From positions 3,691,581-3,755,580 of the forward strand of contig NZ_CP063169.1 of the NCBI RefSeq assembly GCF_014960965.1: DNA of 64,000 bases. The letters are read 5' to 3'. The notes below the pieces were generated by a model, which saw only the letters and a list, made by a program, of their open reading frames with translations, did no database searches and was not told where the DNA came from. The DNA is from Ruania alkalisoli (lineage in GTDB: Bacteria > Actinomycetota > Actinomycetes > Actinomycetales > Beutenbergiaceae). The translations under genes and the position numbers were made by a program. Positions within the stretch are counted from its first letter, which is position 1, and every line of letters starts with the position of its first letter. This document shows, piece after piece, positions 1-7,049 of this stretch.

Positions 1-221
1 ACCAGCCCGGCGAGCACATAGGCGAGACGGGAGCCCCTGACCAGCAGGAACAGCCCGGCGAGCACGGCCGCCGTGGCCTGTACCCGGAAAAGGGTGTCGC
101 CGCCGATCCCACCCGGGGCTGCGATCCCCATCTGCTCCGCCAGCCGGTAGTGCACGACGGCGTCCACCGTGAGACCGGCCACGACCAGCACCCGGACCAC
201 CAGCTCCGGCGCCCGGGACAT
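1..221 (-). CDS. Membrane protein, 3' end outside the window
   Basis: The reading frame begins with ATG at 221 and runs off the left edge, giving 73 visible codons with no stop. The start shares one base with the stop codon of the upstream lipoprotein gene, so the two are probably cotranscribed and translationally coupled. Residues 5-25 (VVRVLVVAGLTVDAVVHYRL) and 48-63 (ATAAVLAGLFLLVRGS) look like membrane helices with a short extracytoplasmic loop between them. No family is recognisable from this fragment. Its link to a copper-type lipoprotein suggests an envelope role, but that rests on position alone. Confidence 0.7.
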   Translation of the reverse strand, partial: MSRAPELVVRVLVVAGLTVDAVVHYRLAEQMGIAAPGGIGGDTLFRVQATAAVLAGLFLLVRGSRLAYVLAGL

Positions 222-592
222 CAGGGCTCCACCGTCAGTGTGGCCGTCATGTTCGGGTGCGGGGTGCAGTGGAACGGGTACTCCCCCGCGTCGGGCATGG
301 TGAAGGAGACCTCGTCACCCGGACCGACGGACACGTCGAAGATGCCCTCCTCGTCGGAGGTGACCGTGTGCCCGACCGAATCCTCGTTGCGGACCGTGAT
401 CGTCTCACCGGCGCTGAGGCCTTCCGGTACCTGGAAGGTGAAATCGGAGATCACCAGGGTGGTGCCGTCCGGCTCGGGCTCAGGGTCCGCAGCTGACTCG
501 CCCGGGTCCGCACCGGAGCTGCATCCGACGAGCAGGAGCAGCACTCCCACTACGAGCGCCAGGGCACGAGGGCGATCCACGGTGATGTCCAT
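221..592 (-). CDS. Cupredoxin-like lipoprotein
   Basis: A 123-residue protein. It has a short basic start, a hydrophobic stretch and a lipobox ending at Cys24 (LLVGC), so it is probably lipid-anchored outside the membrane. After an acidic linker comes a beta-rich domain with His75 in DSVGHTVTSDEEG and a C-terminal FHCTPHPNM motif giving Cys109, His112 and Met115. This is the ligand set and order of a type 1 copper site (plastocyanin/azurin-like). The start at 592 was chosen over an upstream in-frame codon because it places the signal peptide at the N-terminus. Known members carry electrons or bind copper; the partner here is unknown. It lies downstream of an ECF sigma/anti-sigma pair on the same strand. 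Confidence 0.85.
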   Translation of the reverse strand: MDITVDRPRALALVVGVLLLLVGCSSGADPGESAADPEPEPDGTTLVISDFTFQVPEGLSAGETITVRNEDSVGHTVTSDEEGIFDVSVGPGDEVSFTMPDAGEYPFHCTPHPNMTATLTVEP

Positions 593-657
593 ACCTGGTG
601 GTACGCACGAGAGGCGCGCTGGGATTGCCTCGATCCGTACGAATCTCACCCGGCCGC

Positions 658-1518
658 TCAGAAGTGGGCACTGGACCACACGTACCCGGACTCACCCACC
701 AGCTCGACCGCCATGACGCCGTCATCGGCCACGATCCACCGATTCGGTCCGTCGGCCTGCACCGACCACTGCCCTATCTCAGCGGTGCTGCCGTCGGCAT
801 ACTCGACCATGCACGTGTAGACCATCCCCGGCGGGCCCTGCGCCACCTCGATCACCAGCATCGGGCCCTCAGAGCTGTCGCTACGCGCGACCTGCCCGAT
901 CCGGTCGCCGTCGGAGGTCATCAGCGGAGCGCTCGCGGCAGCCACAGCCGGCGACGCCTCCTGGTCCAGGAGCTGCACCACGGCGCCCCCGAGCACCAGA
1001 CCCAGCAACCATGCCGCTGCCACGGCCAGCAGCGCCCGACGGCGTCCCCACCCTCGAGCGATGCGGTCACCATCAGCAGTGGTCACCTCCCCTGGCTCCG
1101 GCTCGGTCACTGCCGGCTCGTCGCGCAACCGTGCCAGGACGCGCGCCTCGAAGTCCGGGGAGGCCGAGTGCCGGGGCACGGCGGGCAGGAGCTGTTCGAT
1201 CACGTCCGCATGTTCGTCGTACTCGCGACGACACACGCCACAGTGCGGCAGGTGAGCGCTGACCCGGGCACGGAGGTCGGAGTCGGCGTGGTCGAGCGCC
1301 ACCTCGAGCAGCTGGTCCTCGTCGGGGTGCCAGTCGCCGGGCGCGTGGCTATCGGAGGGTCCGCCGCCGGAGGATCCGCCAGCCGAAGGCCGGTTCCCGG
1401 ACGGGTGGCCACCCGTGTGCCCAGGGCGCCCGGGGAGCTCACGGTCACCAGGGCCGTCCGAGGCCCCCGGGTCTGGGTGACGATCGTCCTCAGGGCGAGG
1501 GCCGCCGTCGGGGTTCAT
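658..1518 (-). CDS. Anti-sigma factor, RskA-like, with zinc-binding motif
   Basis: A 286-residue single-pass membrane protein. A long disordered Gly/Pro/Asp-rich N-terminus (1-62) precedes a ZAS-type anti-sigma domain with the zinc signature His89-x3-Cys93-x2-Cys96. A basic stretch and a membrane helix (about 162-184) follow, then an extracytoplasmic domain typical of RskA-type proteins. Its ATG overlaps the stop of the sigma gene by four bases, and a strong GGAAGGAGG ribosome site lies just upstream. It should hold the upstream ECF factor inactive until a signal, possibly redox given the Cys-His zinc site, releases it. The long disordered head before the zinc motif is unusual for the family. 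Confidence 0.88.
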   Translation of the reverse strand: MNPDGGPRPEDDRHPDPGASDGPGDRELPGRPGHTGGHPSGNRPSAGGSSGGGPSDSHAPGDWHPDEDQLLEVALDHADSDLRARVSAHLPHCGVCRREYDEHADVIEQLLPAVPRHSASPDFEARVLARLRDEPAVTEPEPGEVTTADGDRIARGWGRRRALLAVAAAWLLGLVLGGAVVQLLDQEASPAVAAASAPLMTSDGDRIGQVARSDSSEGPMLVIEVAQGPPGMVYTCMVEYADGSTAEIGQWSVQADGPNRWIVADDGVMAVELVGESGYVWSSAHF

Positions 1519-2096
1519 GCTCGACCTCCTTCCTGGACCTCGCGACGCAGTCGGCGCAAACCGTCGCGGATGCGCGTCTTGGCGGTGCCGAGCGGGATGT
1601 TCTCGACCTGGCTGACCTCGGCCGCCGTGCAACCGGCAAGCACGGCCAGCACGACCGCGCGCGCCTGCTCCGGAGAGAGATGGTGCAATCGGCGCACCGC
1701 ACGATCGGCCTCGATCCGGTGCATCGCGGTCTCCTCCAGGTCGGGTGCGGTGCTGGTGGTCTCGTGCAGCAACTGGTGCAGGATGCCGTCGTCGGTGGGG
1801 GTGCTGCGGCGGGCGCGAACCGCATCGATGGCCGCATTGCGGGCGATCGTGAGGATCCAGGTGAGCACCGAGGCGCGTCGTGGGTCGTAGCCGCCGGCCG
1901 CGCCCCAGGCACGCAGGAAGACCTCCTGGCTCACGTCCTCCGCGAGCGCAGGATCCCTGGTGATGCTCACCGCCATGCCGTACACCGCCCGCTGGAACCG
2001 TCGCACGAACGCCGCCGAGACGCTCGGATCGTCCAGCGCCAGCCCGGCCAGGAGGGCGGCGTCGTCCGCCCGATCGGCTCGGGAGATGGCGTCCAT
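1515..2096 (-). CDS. RNA polymerase ECF sigma factor (SigK-like)
   Basis: A 193-residue protein of usual ECF length. Region sigma2 spans about 28-97 (RFQRAVYGMAVSITRDPALA, then a VFLRAWG helix and a TWILTIARN stretch). Region sigma4 spans about 137-187, with the helix-turn-helix in AAEVSQVENIPLGTAKTRIR. It directs core polymerase to a small set of stress promoters. The four-base overlap with the anti-sigma gene is the usual cognate-pair arrangement. The gene is divergent from an acidic lipoprotein gene, and the 120-bp gap between them may carry a promoter read by this factor. Assignment to the SigK subgroup rests on the RskA-like partner, not on an alignment. Confidence 0.92.
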   Translation of the reverse strand: MDAISRADRADDAALLAGLALDDPSVSAAFVRRFQRAVYGMAVSITRDPALAEDVSQEVFLRAWGAAGGYDPRRASVLTWILTIARNAAIDAVRARRSTPTDDGILHQLLHETTSTAPDLEETAMHRIEADRAVRRLHHLSPEQARAVVLAVLAGCTAAEVSQVENIPLGTAKTRIRDGLRRLRREVQEGGRA

Positions 2097-2222
2097 ACCT
2101 CACCATACGGCTGGCCGGGCGGGAGGGATTGGGTGCATCCCGGGCAATCTCTGTGCGCGGGGCACACGTAGTACTTGATATCCGGCACTGCCGCCGGCAG
2201 GTGACGACGAGCGGAGACGATG

Positions 2223-2804
2223 ATGCGACGGACACGACTGGCCCTGACGGCGACCCTGATGGGCGCGGGTCTACTTCTGGCGGGGTGCGCCGATGACGGC
2301 GGAACCGATGCGGCCGAGGATGAGACCACGGCCGAGGACATGACTGACGAGGACATGACTGACGAGGACATGACCGAGGACGACATGACCGATGAGGAGA
2401 CCGACGACATGTCCGATGAGGACATGGACGACGGCGACATGATGGCAGCGACCGTTGCCACCGCCGAGACTGACCTCGGCACGATCCTGGTCGACGGCGA
2501 GGGCATGACGCTCTACCTGTTCACCAACGACGAGCCGGGTGTGAGCAACTGCGAGGGCGAGTGCATCGCGAACTGGCCGGCGCTGGAAGGTGAGCCGGAG
2601 GCGGGCGACGGCGTGGACGCTGCCCTGCTCGGCAGCATCGAACGCTCCGACGGCACGGTGCAGGCCACCTACAACGACTGGCCGCTGTACTACTGGGTGC
2701 AGGACTCCGCCCCCGGCGACACCACCGGTCAGGGCGTCAATGACGTCTGGTTCGTCGTCTCCCCGGAGGGCGAGATGATCGAGGGAATGGACGACATGGG
2801 CTGA
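2223..2804 (+). CDS. Acidic Met-rich lipoprotein with secreted repeat (PF03640-like)
   Basis: A lipoprotein of 193 residues from ATG 2223; ATG 2220 is also possible, but GGAG at 2213-2216 is better spaced for 2223. A lipobox (LLLAGC) is followed by about 50 residues of acidic repeats built on EDMTD, then a C-terminal domain with LVDGEGMTLYLFTNDEPG, a CEGEC cysteine pair, ANWPAL and YYWVQD. That domain matches the secreted repeat family seen in COG4315 lipoproteins of unknown function. The repeats alternate Asp/Glu with Met, a plausible metal-binding surface, and lie next to a cupredoxin gene and an ECF system. The metal role is inference. Confidence 0.85.
   Translation: MRRTRLALTATLMGAGLLLAGCADDGGTDAAEDETTAEDMTDEDMTDEDMTEDDMTDEETDDMSDEDMDDGDMMAATVATAETDLGTILVDGEGMTLYLFTNDEPGVSNCEGECIANWPALEGEPEAGDGVDAALLGSIERSDGTVQATYNDWPLYYWVQDSAPGDTTGQGVNDVWFVVSPEGEMIEGMDDMG
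2334..2443 (+). repeat. 15-bp tandem repeat coding for EDMTD
   Basis: Two exact copies of GAGGACATGACTGAC and a third with two changes begin at 2334, followed by diverged copies up to about 2443. The unit keeps the reading frame and encodes five-residue blocks of Glu/Asp, Met and Thr. Copy number is likely to vary between strains by slippage. Confidence 0.8.
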
Positions 2805-2894
2805 GACCGCCCGCCGCCCTGCAGTGGCGAATCCGTCGATTCCCAGGCTTCGGTGCGAGAGTAGGAGCGCCACATGAGGTGATGGGAGGTCCTG

Positions 2895-3497
2895 ATGCGG
2901 ATGCGTGTGCTGCTGCTGGTGTGGGGTGGGTTGGTGCTCGTGTGGGCGGGTGCCGCCGTCTTCGGGTGGGGGAACGTGGAGTCGGGCTCCGCTGACCCGT
3001 TGGTGCAGATCCGCAGCGTCAGTGATCTGGTTCCCCAGGACCTGCAGGCGCAGGTGAGCGCGGAGTACTACCTGGGCGAGGGGCACCTGCTCGTGCTGAT
3101 CGCCGTGACCGCGTTGAGCGTGCTGCTGCCGCTGCGGGCCAAGCTGCTCCGGGTGGTGGCGGGACTCGCCTATCTCGCCGCGGGTGGATACCTCGGGTAC
3201 AGCGCGTGGTCGGGCAACCCGCCTGCGGAAGTCGGCATGGTAGCCGGATACGCGGTGGCCGGCGCCCTGGTACTCGCCGGCCTGTTCTTCTTCGCCGACC
3301 GCCGCAGCGCGGTCGGCGTGGTCGCCGGCGTCGCAGCGCTGGCCGGCGCGGTGTGGAACACACACGCCGTGGTCGAGGTAGCACTGCCCGACCGCCCCGG
3401 TCTGGGCGCCATCTGCCTGACGATCGGCTACCTCGTGGTGGCCGCTGGCGCCTTCTCCACCCTGGGCGAGCGCCGGGGCGGACGAAGTCGACGGTAA
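2895..3497 (+). CDS. Four-helix membrane protein of unknown function
   Basis: A 200-residue protein with an N-terminal membrane segment (about 4-26) and further helices near 65-85, 100-137 and 140-190. The segment after the first helix (SADPLVQIRSVSDLVPQDLQ) would lie outside. A GGGAGG ribosome site precedes the ATG. No conserved catalytic motif is visible and I do not recognise the family. It follows the acidic lipoprotein after about 90 bp on the same strand, and its TAA stop lies inside the long inverted repeat at 3484-3550. Confidence 0.75.
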   Translation: MRMRVLLLVWGGLVLVWAGAAVFGWGNVESGSADPLVQIRSVSDLVPQDLQAQVSAEYYLGEGHLLVLIAVTALSVLLPLRAKLLRVVAGLAYLAAGGYLGYSAWSGNPPAEVGMVAGYAVAGALVLAGLFFFADRRSAVGVVAGVAALAGAVWNTHAVVEVALPDRPGLGAICLTIGYLVVAAGAFSTLGERRGGRSRR

Positions 3498-3550
3498 TAC
3501 TGCCAACGAGGTCGATATAGCCAACACGTGGCAGTATTCCCGTCGATTTC
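3484..3550. terminator. Long inverted repeat between convergent genes
   Basis: Two 22-nt arms, 3484-3505 and 3529-3550, pair at 20 of 22 positions around a 23-nt loop. The centre of each arm reads AATACTGCCA and TGGCAGTATT. The plus-strand gene's TAA stop (3495-3497) is inside the left arm, and the minus-strand gene ends eight bases to the right. Without a T-tract it would be a bidirectional terminator or a 3'-end protecting hairpin. Confidence 0.7.
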
Positions 3551-3557
3551 ATCCGGC

Positions 3558-4382
3558 TCAACCGGCCACTGGCAGCCGGCGGTGCGCCCCGGTAGCCAGG
3601 CGACTGGCGAGGGACGCCGTCGTTTGCTCCCACAACACCCAGATCTGCACAAAGCTCAGCCGGGTGGTGACGTACCCGAGGCGATCAGCCATCAGGTCCC
3701 TGGCCCGGTCATTCTCGTAGTCACGGCGGGATGTGTGGTGCGCGGCACTGTCGGCCTCGATGATCCACCGTTCGCCCACCAGCATGTCCACCCAGCCGAC
3801 CCCGGGAATCTGCACCTGTTGCTGCACGCGGACTCCCCGCGAGCGAAACCAGCGCGCCAGTCTCGTCTCCGACCCCGACTGCGAACGCCGTGAGATCACC
3901 CCGAGGTCGCGGCGTGTCCGGCCCGGCAAGCCGCACAGGATTTCCCGCACCGCGGCCGGCGTTAGCGCTTCTTTCGCGAGTGCTGACTCGACCAGCACAG
4001 CCGTGTATTCCGAGCTCAGGCAGCGAGCCGCATGGGTGAGGGCGAGCGGCAACGTGGCCACCGGGTCGGGCTCTGGCCAGGCGTCGATGTACGGTCCATG
4101 AGGAACCATGCTGCGCAGCTCGTGCCCACGTCGCGCGTACGCATGAGTCTCGCGCACATCCGGTACCCACAACCCGCGCACACGGGCCGCCGAGACGCAG
4201 GTCAGCCGCCCACCCTTCGCCAGGGCTGCCACTGCGGCTGCGTCGGCATCGGCTGTCGCGTACCAACCGCGGGCTATCTGGCGTAGCCGCCCGGACGTGC
4301 ACCGACGTCGGATCTCCTTATCGGTGAGTCCGCGTGCGATCAGATCGGCACGGGAGTAGATGCCCAGTTCAGGCTCGCGCAT
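3558..4382 (-). CDS. AbiEi-type winged-helix / DUF559 endonuclease-like protein
   Basis: A 274-residue protein. The N-terminal 60 residues (YSRADLIARGLTDKEIRRRC then LRQIARGWYA) resemble the winged-helix domain of AbiEi-type antitoxins. The C-terminal 100 residues carry a DUF559-like core: WVDMLVGERWIIEADSAAHH, then YENDRARDLMADRLGY. This is the E-x-D...H...D..R.. pattern of the very-short-patch-repair endonuclease fold. Actinobacteria carry many such proteins, often annotated as type IV toxin-antitoxin AbiEi, but no AbiEii nucleotidyltransferase gene lies beside it. Start 4382 omits 49 upstream residues that overlap a palindrome. Function unproven; a stand-alone nuclease or regulator are both possible. 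Confidence 0.78.
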   Translation of the reverse strand: MREPELGIYSRADLIARGLTDKEIRRRCTSGRLRQIARGWYATADADAAAVAALAKGGRLTCVSAARVRGLWVPDVRETHAYARRGHELRSMVPHGPYIDAWPEPDPVATLPLALTHAARCLSSEYTAVLVESALAKEALTPAAVREILCGLPGRTRRDLGVISRRSQSGSETRLARWFRSRGVRVQQQVQIPGVGWVDMLVGERWIIEADSAAHHTSRRDYENDRARDLMADRLGYVTTRLSFVQIWVLWEQTTASLASRLATGAHRRLPVAG

Positions 4383-4483
4383 GCCACCAACCGTGGCCCC
4401 GGGCCCTGCCACCGGCGTCCTGCCTCGGCGGGGGTTGTGGATAAGGCGACACCGACCCACCACTCGGCCAAACCACCGCGGCT

Positions 4484-4540
4484 CCAGGGGCCTAGTGTTC
4501 GGCCCCTGAGCAGTTCGGGGGCCGAACACTAGGCCCCTGG
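4484..4540 (-). terminator. Perfect 23-bp inverted repeat
   Basis: Arms 4484-4506 and 4518-4540 are exact complements with an 11-nt loop. Each arm contains GGCCTAGTGTTCGG or its complement. It lies downstream of the minus-strand gene 4566-4934 and 100 bp upstream of the start at 4382, so a terminator for the former is the natural reading. There is no T-run. Confidence 0.7.
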
Positions 4541-4565
4541 GGTGGTGGGTCCCCGAGACGGGCGG

Positions 4566-4934
4566 TCAGGAGTTGGGGTCCCGGTACTTCGACATCGGGT
4601 CCGAGTCGCCGAGAGTGTTGATCCCGGAGCGATCGGAGTCGCTGACATCGGACTGATGGCCGGTGAGGTGGGCGCCCTGGCCGACGATTCCCGGACGAAC
4701 CCGCGCCGCCCGGTTGCGTTGCTCGCGGGCCAGGCTCATCAGCCGGAACGACAGCACGACTCCACCGATCAGCACCACGGCCACCATCGCCATGACCATC
4801 TGGTCGTTCGTGATGACCTCGAACACCATGGCGAGCAGAATAGCCACGAGGATCGCGCCTTCGATCATGGCGAACCCGAGGAAGAAGCGCGTCATGGCCC
4901 GACCAGCACCCGCTTGACCCAACTGGTTACTCAT
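4566..4934 (-). CDS. Small two-helix membrane protein
   Basis: A 122-residue protein with two adjacent hydrophobic helices (about 15-39, TRFFLGFAMIEGAILVAILL, and 46-65), then a basic stretch (SLAREQRNRAARVR) and a polar, probably disordered tail of about 45 residues. The topology predicts both ends in the cytoplasm. I do not recognise the family. It is divergent from the gene at 4986 with a 51-bp gap, so the two probably share a promoter region. Confidence 0.7.
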   Translation of the reverse strand: MSNQLGQAGAGRAMTRFFLGFAMIEGAILVAILLAMVFEVITNDQMVMAMVAVVLIGGVVLSFRLMSLAREQRNRAARVRPGIVGQGAHLTGHQSDVSDSDRSGINTLGDSDPMSKYRDPNS

Positions 4935-4985
4935 ACCGCCATTCTCCCACGCACGCCGGTCGCGCGCGAGGCTACGCTCGGGTCC

Positions 4986-5459
4986 ATGGCGACCGCCCGG
5001 TTGAGTTCCGCACCCCCAGCAGTGCGCCTGCGGCACGTGCTGAACTGGATCAATGTCTCCACACCGCTCGGTCTGGCCGTGGCACGCGCCGGAGGAGCCC
5101 GACGACGCCCCGGGCCGATGCTCCTGACCCTCGCCGAGGGCTATCGGTGGCCGTTCCCCACCGGCGGCGCGTTCACCGTCGGCGACGTCGTCATCACTCG
5201 CTCCACCATTCGTCGCCTGCGACAGCGCCACCCACGCGTGCTGCGGCACGAAGAGATCCACAGCCGCCAGTGGGCCTACTGCCTCGGCCTGCCATTCCTG
5301 CCGCTGTACGGACTCGCCATGACGTGGTCGTGGGTCCGCACCGGGGACCGCGCGGCACGGTGCTTCTTCGAACGCCAGGCCGGTTTGGCCGACGGCGGGT
5401 ACCGGGACGTCCCGCCCCGATCGTGGGGCAGTCAGGCACCGCGCGCCGTTCGCCCGTGA
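4986..5459 (+). CDS. HEEIH-motif protein, possible zincin
   Basis: A 157-residue protein of unknown family. An HEEIHSRQWAYCLG segment in the middle fits the HExxH zinc-binding consensus of metallopeptidases, and a downstream FFERQAG glutamate could be the third ligand. The hydrophobic stretch between them (GLPFLPLYGLAMTWSWV) could be a membrane helix or a buried helix. It has no signal peptide. The ATG is used because the frame opens 43 bp upstream of any recognisable feature. Metalloprotease activity is inferred from the motif alone, and the protein is short for a complete peptidase. Confidence 0.65.
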   Translation: MATARLSSAPPAVRLRHVLNWINVSTPLGLAVARAGGARRRPGPMLLTLAEGYRWPFPTGGAFTVGDVVITRSTIRRLRQRHPRVLRHEEIHSRQWAYCLGLPFLPLYGLAMTWSWVRTGDRAARCFFERQAGLADGGYRDVPPRSWGSQAPRAVRP

Positions 5460-5473
5460 GCGGCCACGCACAA

Positions 5474-5523
5474 GTCCGGCGACCCTGACCGCAGGTTCGG
5501 GCCTGCCATCAGGGTCGCCGGAC
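5474..5523. terminator. Inverted repeat terminator
   Basis: Perfect 15-bp arms, GTCCGGCGACCCTGA at 5474-5488 and its complement at 5509-5523, surround a 20-nt loop. It sits between two convergent genes (ends at 5459 and 5632) and can serve both. Confidence 0.8.
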
Positions 5524-5631
5524 ATTCCCCAGTCCCCCGGTCTGAGAGGTTTCACCCGGAGGTAGGCGGAACCTCGAGGAGCGCGGCACGGGCGCAACTC
5601 ACCCTGTACCCAACTCGGACATCCTCACGAC

Positions 5632-7035
5632 CTATCCCAAGGCCGCCCAGGTCGCGGGCCCGACCACGCCGTCCGCGGTCAGCCCGTTGCTGCTCTGGAA
5701 GCTGCGGACCGCCGATTGGGTACGCGGTCCGAACTGCCCGTCCGCCGTCATGTTCTGACCCCACGCGATGAGCCGCTCCTGCAGGTAGACCACATGCTCA
5801 CCCTTGTCTCCGTAGCGGAGCGTGGGTCGTGATTGCGGCTGCCCGCCACCGGGCTGGGACGGCTGACCCGGCCCGCCGGGTTGAACAGGTTGCGAGGGCC
5901 CACCAGGCTGAACTGGCCCACTGGGCTGGGATGGCTGACCCTCCAGTGCCGCCCACGTCGCCGGACCGACCACACCGTCCGCGGTCAGGCCCTGGGCCTG
6001 CTGGAACTCGCGCACCGCGTTCTGGGTGCCGTAGCCGAAGATCCCGTCCACGGCGACCGCGTAGCCGAGCGCATCCAGCCGCTGCTGCAGGTAGGTCACG
6101 TCGTCGCCGCGGGACCACAGCCGCACGGTCGGCCGCGTGGACGTTCCCCCGCCTCCACCGCCAGCGCTTCCCCCACCGCCACCGCCGCCCCCACTGACGG
6201 GCGCCGTCACGGTGAACGGCTCCTGAGCCTGATAGCCGGCCGAGGCCCCGAGCAGGAAGTAGTTCGGTGTCTGGTCCGGAGGCATGAGGTCGACGATCCG
6301 GCGGTGGAACGTTGGGTAGTCCCCGCTGAAGCCACCATCGGCGTAGACCTGCAGCAGCTTCTCGGTGAACAGCCCGTTCACGTCCCCGTCGGCGGAGACC
6401 TGGTTGTCCTGACACCCGCTGATGAGGATGAGCTCGGCCGCCATGGACCGGCTCTCGCTGGGACCGGAGAGGTTCTTCACGAACTCATAGGTCCCACGCC
6501 GTGCCTCGTAGTCGCGCATCTGCACGTCTATCGGCATCCGCCGGGTCTTGGCGCGAGGCTGCCACTGCTCCACCAGCCGCAGCTGCCGGGACTGCTCGGG
6601 AGCGGCCATCATCCGCGCGACGGTGCCGGAATGGCAGGAGTCGCTGATCACGAGCACCCGCACCCCCGGGCTGAACTGGGAGTACATCTGGTGCAGTTCG
6701 TCGTCGACGATCTGCCGGTCCCACGCCACCCAGGTCTCGTCCTGGCCGTCGTCCTCGTCGCCGGTCGTGTCGGGCATCTGTGCACCATGGCCGGCGTAGG
6801 TGACCAGGCACATATCGCCCGGCTGCGCGGTGCGGGCCAGCCGCCCCAGTTCGCCGATGATCGCCTGGCTGGTGGCCTGGGAGTCGATCAACGAGGAGGT
6901 CTGGTAGCCGTGGGAGAGCGCGATCTGTTCCATCGCGGTCGCGTCGTTGATGCACCCGGCGAGCTCGCCGTCCCAGCCGCCGTAGGCGTTCGGGTCGACG
7001 TAGTTGAGGCCGATGTGCACGGAGTATCCGGACAT
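5632..7035 (-). CDS. Caspase-like protease with two peptidoglycan-binding repeats
   Basis: A 467-residue protein. Residues 1-255 form a peptidase C14 (metacaspase/orthocaspase) domain, with the catalytic dyad His83 in VTYAGHGAQ and Cys134 in VISDSCHSG; the opening YSVHIGLNYVD and GCINDA blocks also fit. A glycine-rich linker leads to two peptidoglycan-binding type 1 repeats (about 301-366 and 403-467), each ending GLTADGVVGPATWAAL and separated by a Pro/Gly/Gln linker. There is no signal peptide, odd for a protein with wall-binding repeats. It is the last gene of a three-gene operon, 14 bp after the 991-aa protein. Both catalytic residues are intact, so an active Arg/Lys- or Asp-specific protease is expected; its substrate is unknown. 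Confidence 0.9.
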   Translation of the reverse strand: MSGYSVHIGLNYVDPNAYGGWDGELAGCINDATAMEQIALSHGYQTSSLIDSQATSQAIIGELGRLARTAQPGDMCLVTYAGHGAQMPDTTGDEDDGQDETWVAWDRQIVDDELHQMYSQFSPGVRVLVISDSCHSGTVARMMAAPEQSRQLRLVEQWQPRAKTRRMPIDVQMRDYEARRGTYEFVKNLSGPSESRSMAAELILISGCQDNQVSADGDVNGLFTEKLLQVYADGGFSGDYPTFHRRIVDLMPPDQTPNYFLLGASAGYQAQEPFTVTAPVSGGGGGGGGSAGGGGGGTSTRPTVRLWSRGDDVTYLQQRLDALGYAVAVDGIFGYGTQNAVREFQQAQGLTADGVVGPATWAALEGQPSQPSGPVQPGGPSQPVQPGGPGQPSQPGGGQPQSRPTLRYGDKGEHVVYLQERLIAWGQNMTADGQFGPRTQSAVRSFQSSNGLTADGVVGPATWAALG

Positions 7036-7049
7036 GGTGGTTCCCTTCT

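Noticed and set aside
658-2235. 525-codon minus-strand frame covering both sigma and anti-sigma genes
   Set aside because: Its first half is out of frame with the well-formed sigma factor; only the part from 1518 is a real protein.
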